From Williamsia herbipolensis (GTDB taxonomy: Bacteria; Actinomycetota; Actinomycetes; Mycobacteriales; Mycobacteriaceae), in assembly GCF_000964005.1 (NCBI RefSeq), contig NZ_JXYP01000021.1, forward strand, positions 248,001 to 312,000: a stretch of 64,000 nucleotides of DNA. The letters are read 5' to 3'. Positions 63,749-64,000 of this stretch are shown here, piece after piece (positions within the stretch are counted from its first letter, which is position 1; each line of letters starts with the position of its first letter). The translations under genes and the position numbers were made by a program. Under the pieces are notes generated by a model, which was not told the DNA's origin, searched no databases, and was given only the letters and a program-made list of their open reading frames with translations.

Positions 63749-64000
63749 TCAGATGCCCAGGCGTCGCAGCGTCTCGCGGTGGCAGCGGCTCGCCGGATCC
63801 ATGAAGGAGTCGTGCCCCTCACCGCCGACGGTGACCAGTTCGACCGACTGACCCGCCCGTCGCGCCCCGTCCACGTAGGCCATCGACATCTCCAGGGGCA
63901 CCGAGGTGTCGAGTTCTCCCTGCACCACCGCGACGTGGGCGGGGAACGGCGACAGGTGCGCCGGTGAGGCGTCGCGATACCGGTGAGGGGTGGCGGCGTA
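63749..64000 (-). CDS. Alpha/beta hydrolase (prolyl-oligopeptidase-like), C-terminal fragment
   Basis: The last 83 residues of a minus-strand protein whose start lies beyond the right edge. The frame reads YAATPHRYRDASPAHLS, then VAVVQGELDTSVPLEMS with the catalytic-type Asp, then VELVTVGGEGHDSFMDPAS with the catalytic-type His, ending RETLRRLGI. This D...H ending is the signature of serine alpha/beta hydrolases of the S9/acyl-peptidase kind. The nucleophile Ser is outside the window, so substrate and subfamily cannot be judged. Confidence 0.75.
   Translation of the reverse strand, partial: YAATPHRYRDASPAHLSPFPAHVAVVQGELDTSVPLEMSMAYVDGARRAGQSVELVTVGGEGHDSFMDPASRCHRETLRRLGI

Overview
This window is high-GC actinobacterial DNA from a mycolic-acid-producing member of the Mycobacteriales. 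A Gordonia-like genome is my best guess. The evidence is a MabR-type regulator followed by fabD-acpM-kasA-accD6 (the mycolate FAS-II operon), plus several blocks in the gene order I remember from Mycobacterium tuberculosis: cobD/ahpE/DUF3052/aceE/mabR/FAS-II, the small Rv2342-like gene/dnaG/dgt, and glyS/smtB/zur/uppS/recO/era/ybeY/phoH. The species call is inference; no database was searched.

Layout. 1-9,000: a cobD fragment, a spermidine-synthase-like methyltransferase, a FadD36-type acyl-CoA ligase, a DUF429 protein, a secreted YdcF protein, a WYL regulator, tRNA-Val, the peroxiredoxin ahpE and DUF3052, and a lipoprotein. 9,200-17,700: aceE, mabR and the FAS-II operon, closed by a strong 19-bp-stem terminator. 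17,700-25,400: DUF3145, a serine beta-lactamase-like hydrolase, an NDMA-type alcohol dehydrogenase with a KstR-like operator upstream, a 58-residue zinc-ribbon protein, a membrane GGDEF protein, and a divergent pair made of a FeeM-like N-acyltransferase candidate and an E1(ThiF)-nitroreductase fusion.

25,369-47,582 is a large exopolysaccharide locus of the Wzx/Wzy type. It contains an initiating sugar-phosphate transferase, two chain-length proteins (one with an ATPase domain), a Wzy/WaaL-like polymerase, a Wzx-like flippase, three glycosyltransferases, an O-acyltransferase, a hexapeptide acetyltransferase and two GDP-mannose-dehydratase-like genes. Woven into it are three secreted lipase-family proteins (one lacking the catalytic Ser and His) and two clan-A glycoside-hydrolase-like lipoproteins. 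It is organised as a seven-gene minus operon (47,582 to 40,110), a divergent polymerase/hydrolase pair, a kinase-lipase-Wzz-lipase minus operon, and a hydrolase-lipase-TetR minus operon.

47,970-64,000 is housekeeping: tRNA-Met and tRNA-Asn, a four-copy 22-bp tandem repeat, dnaG-MFS-dgt-cold-shock protein, glyS, the zinc-responsive smtB-zur pair, then an eight-gene minus operon from phoH to the Rv2360c-like gene, and the end of an alpha/beta hydrolase at the right edge. I saw no CRISPR array, insertion sequence, prophage or replication origin.
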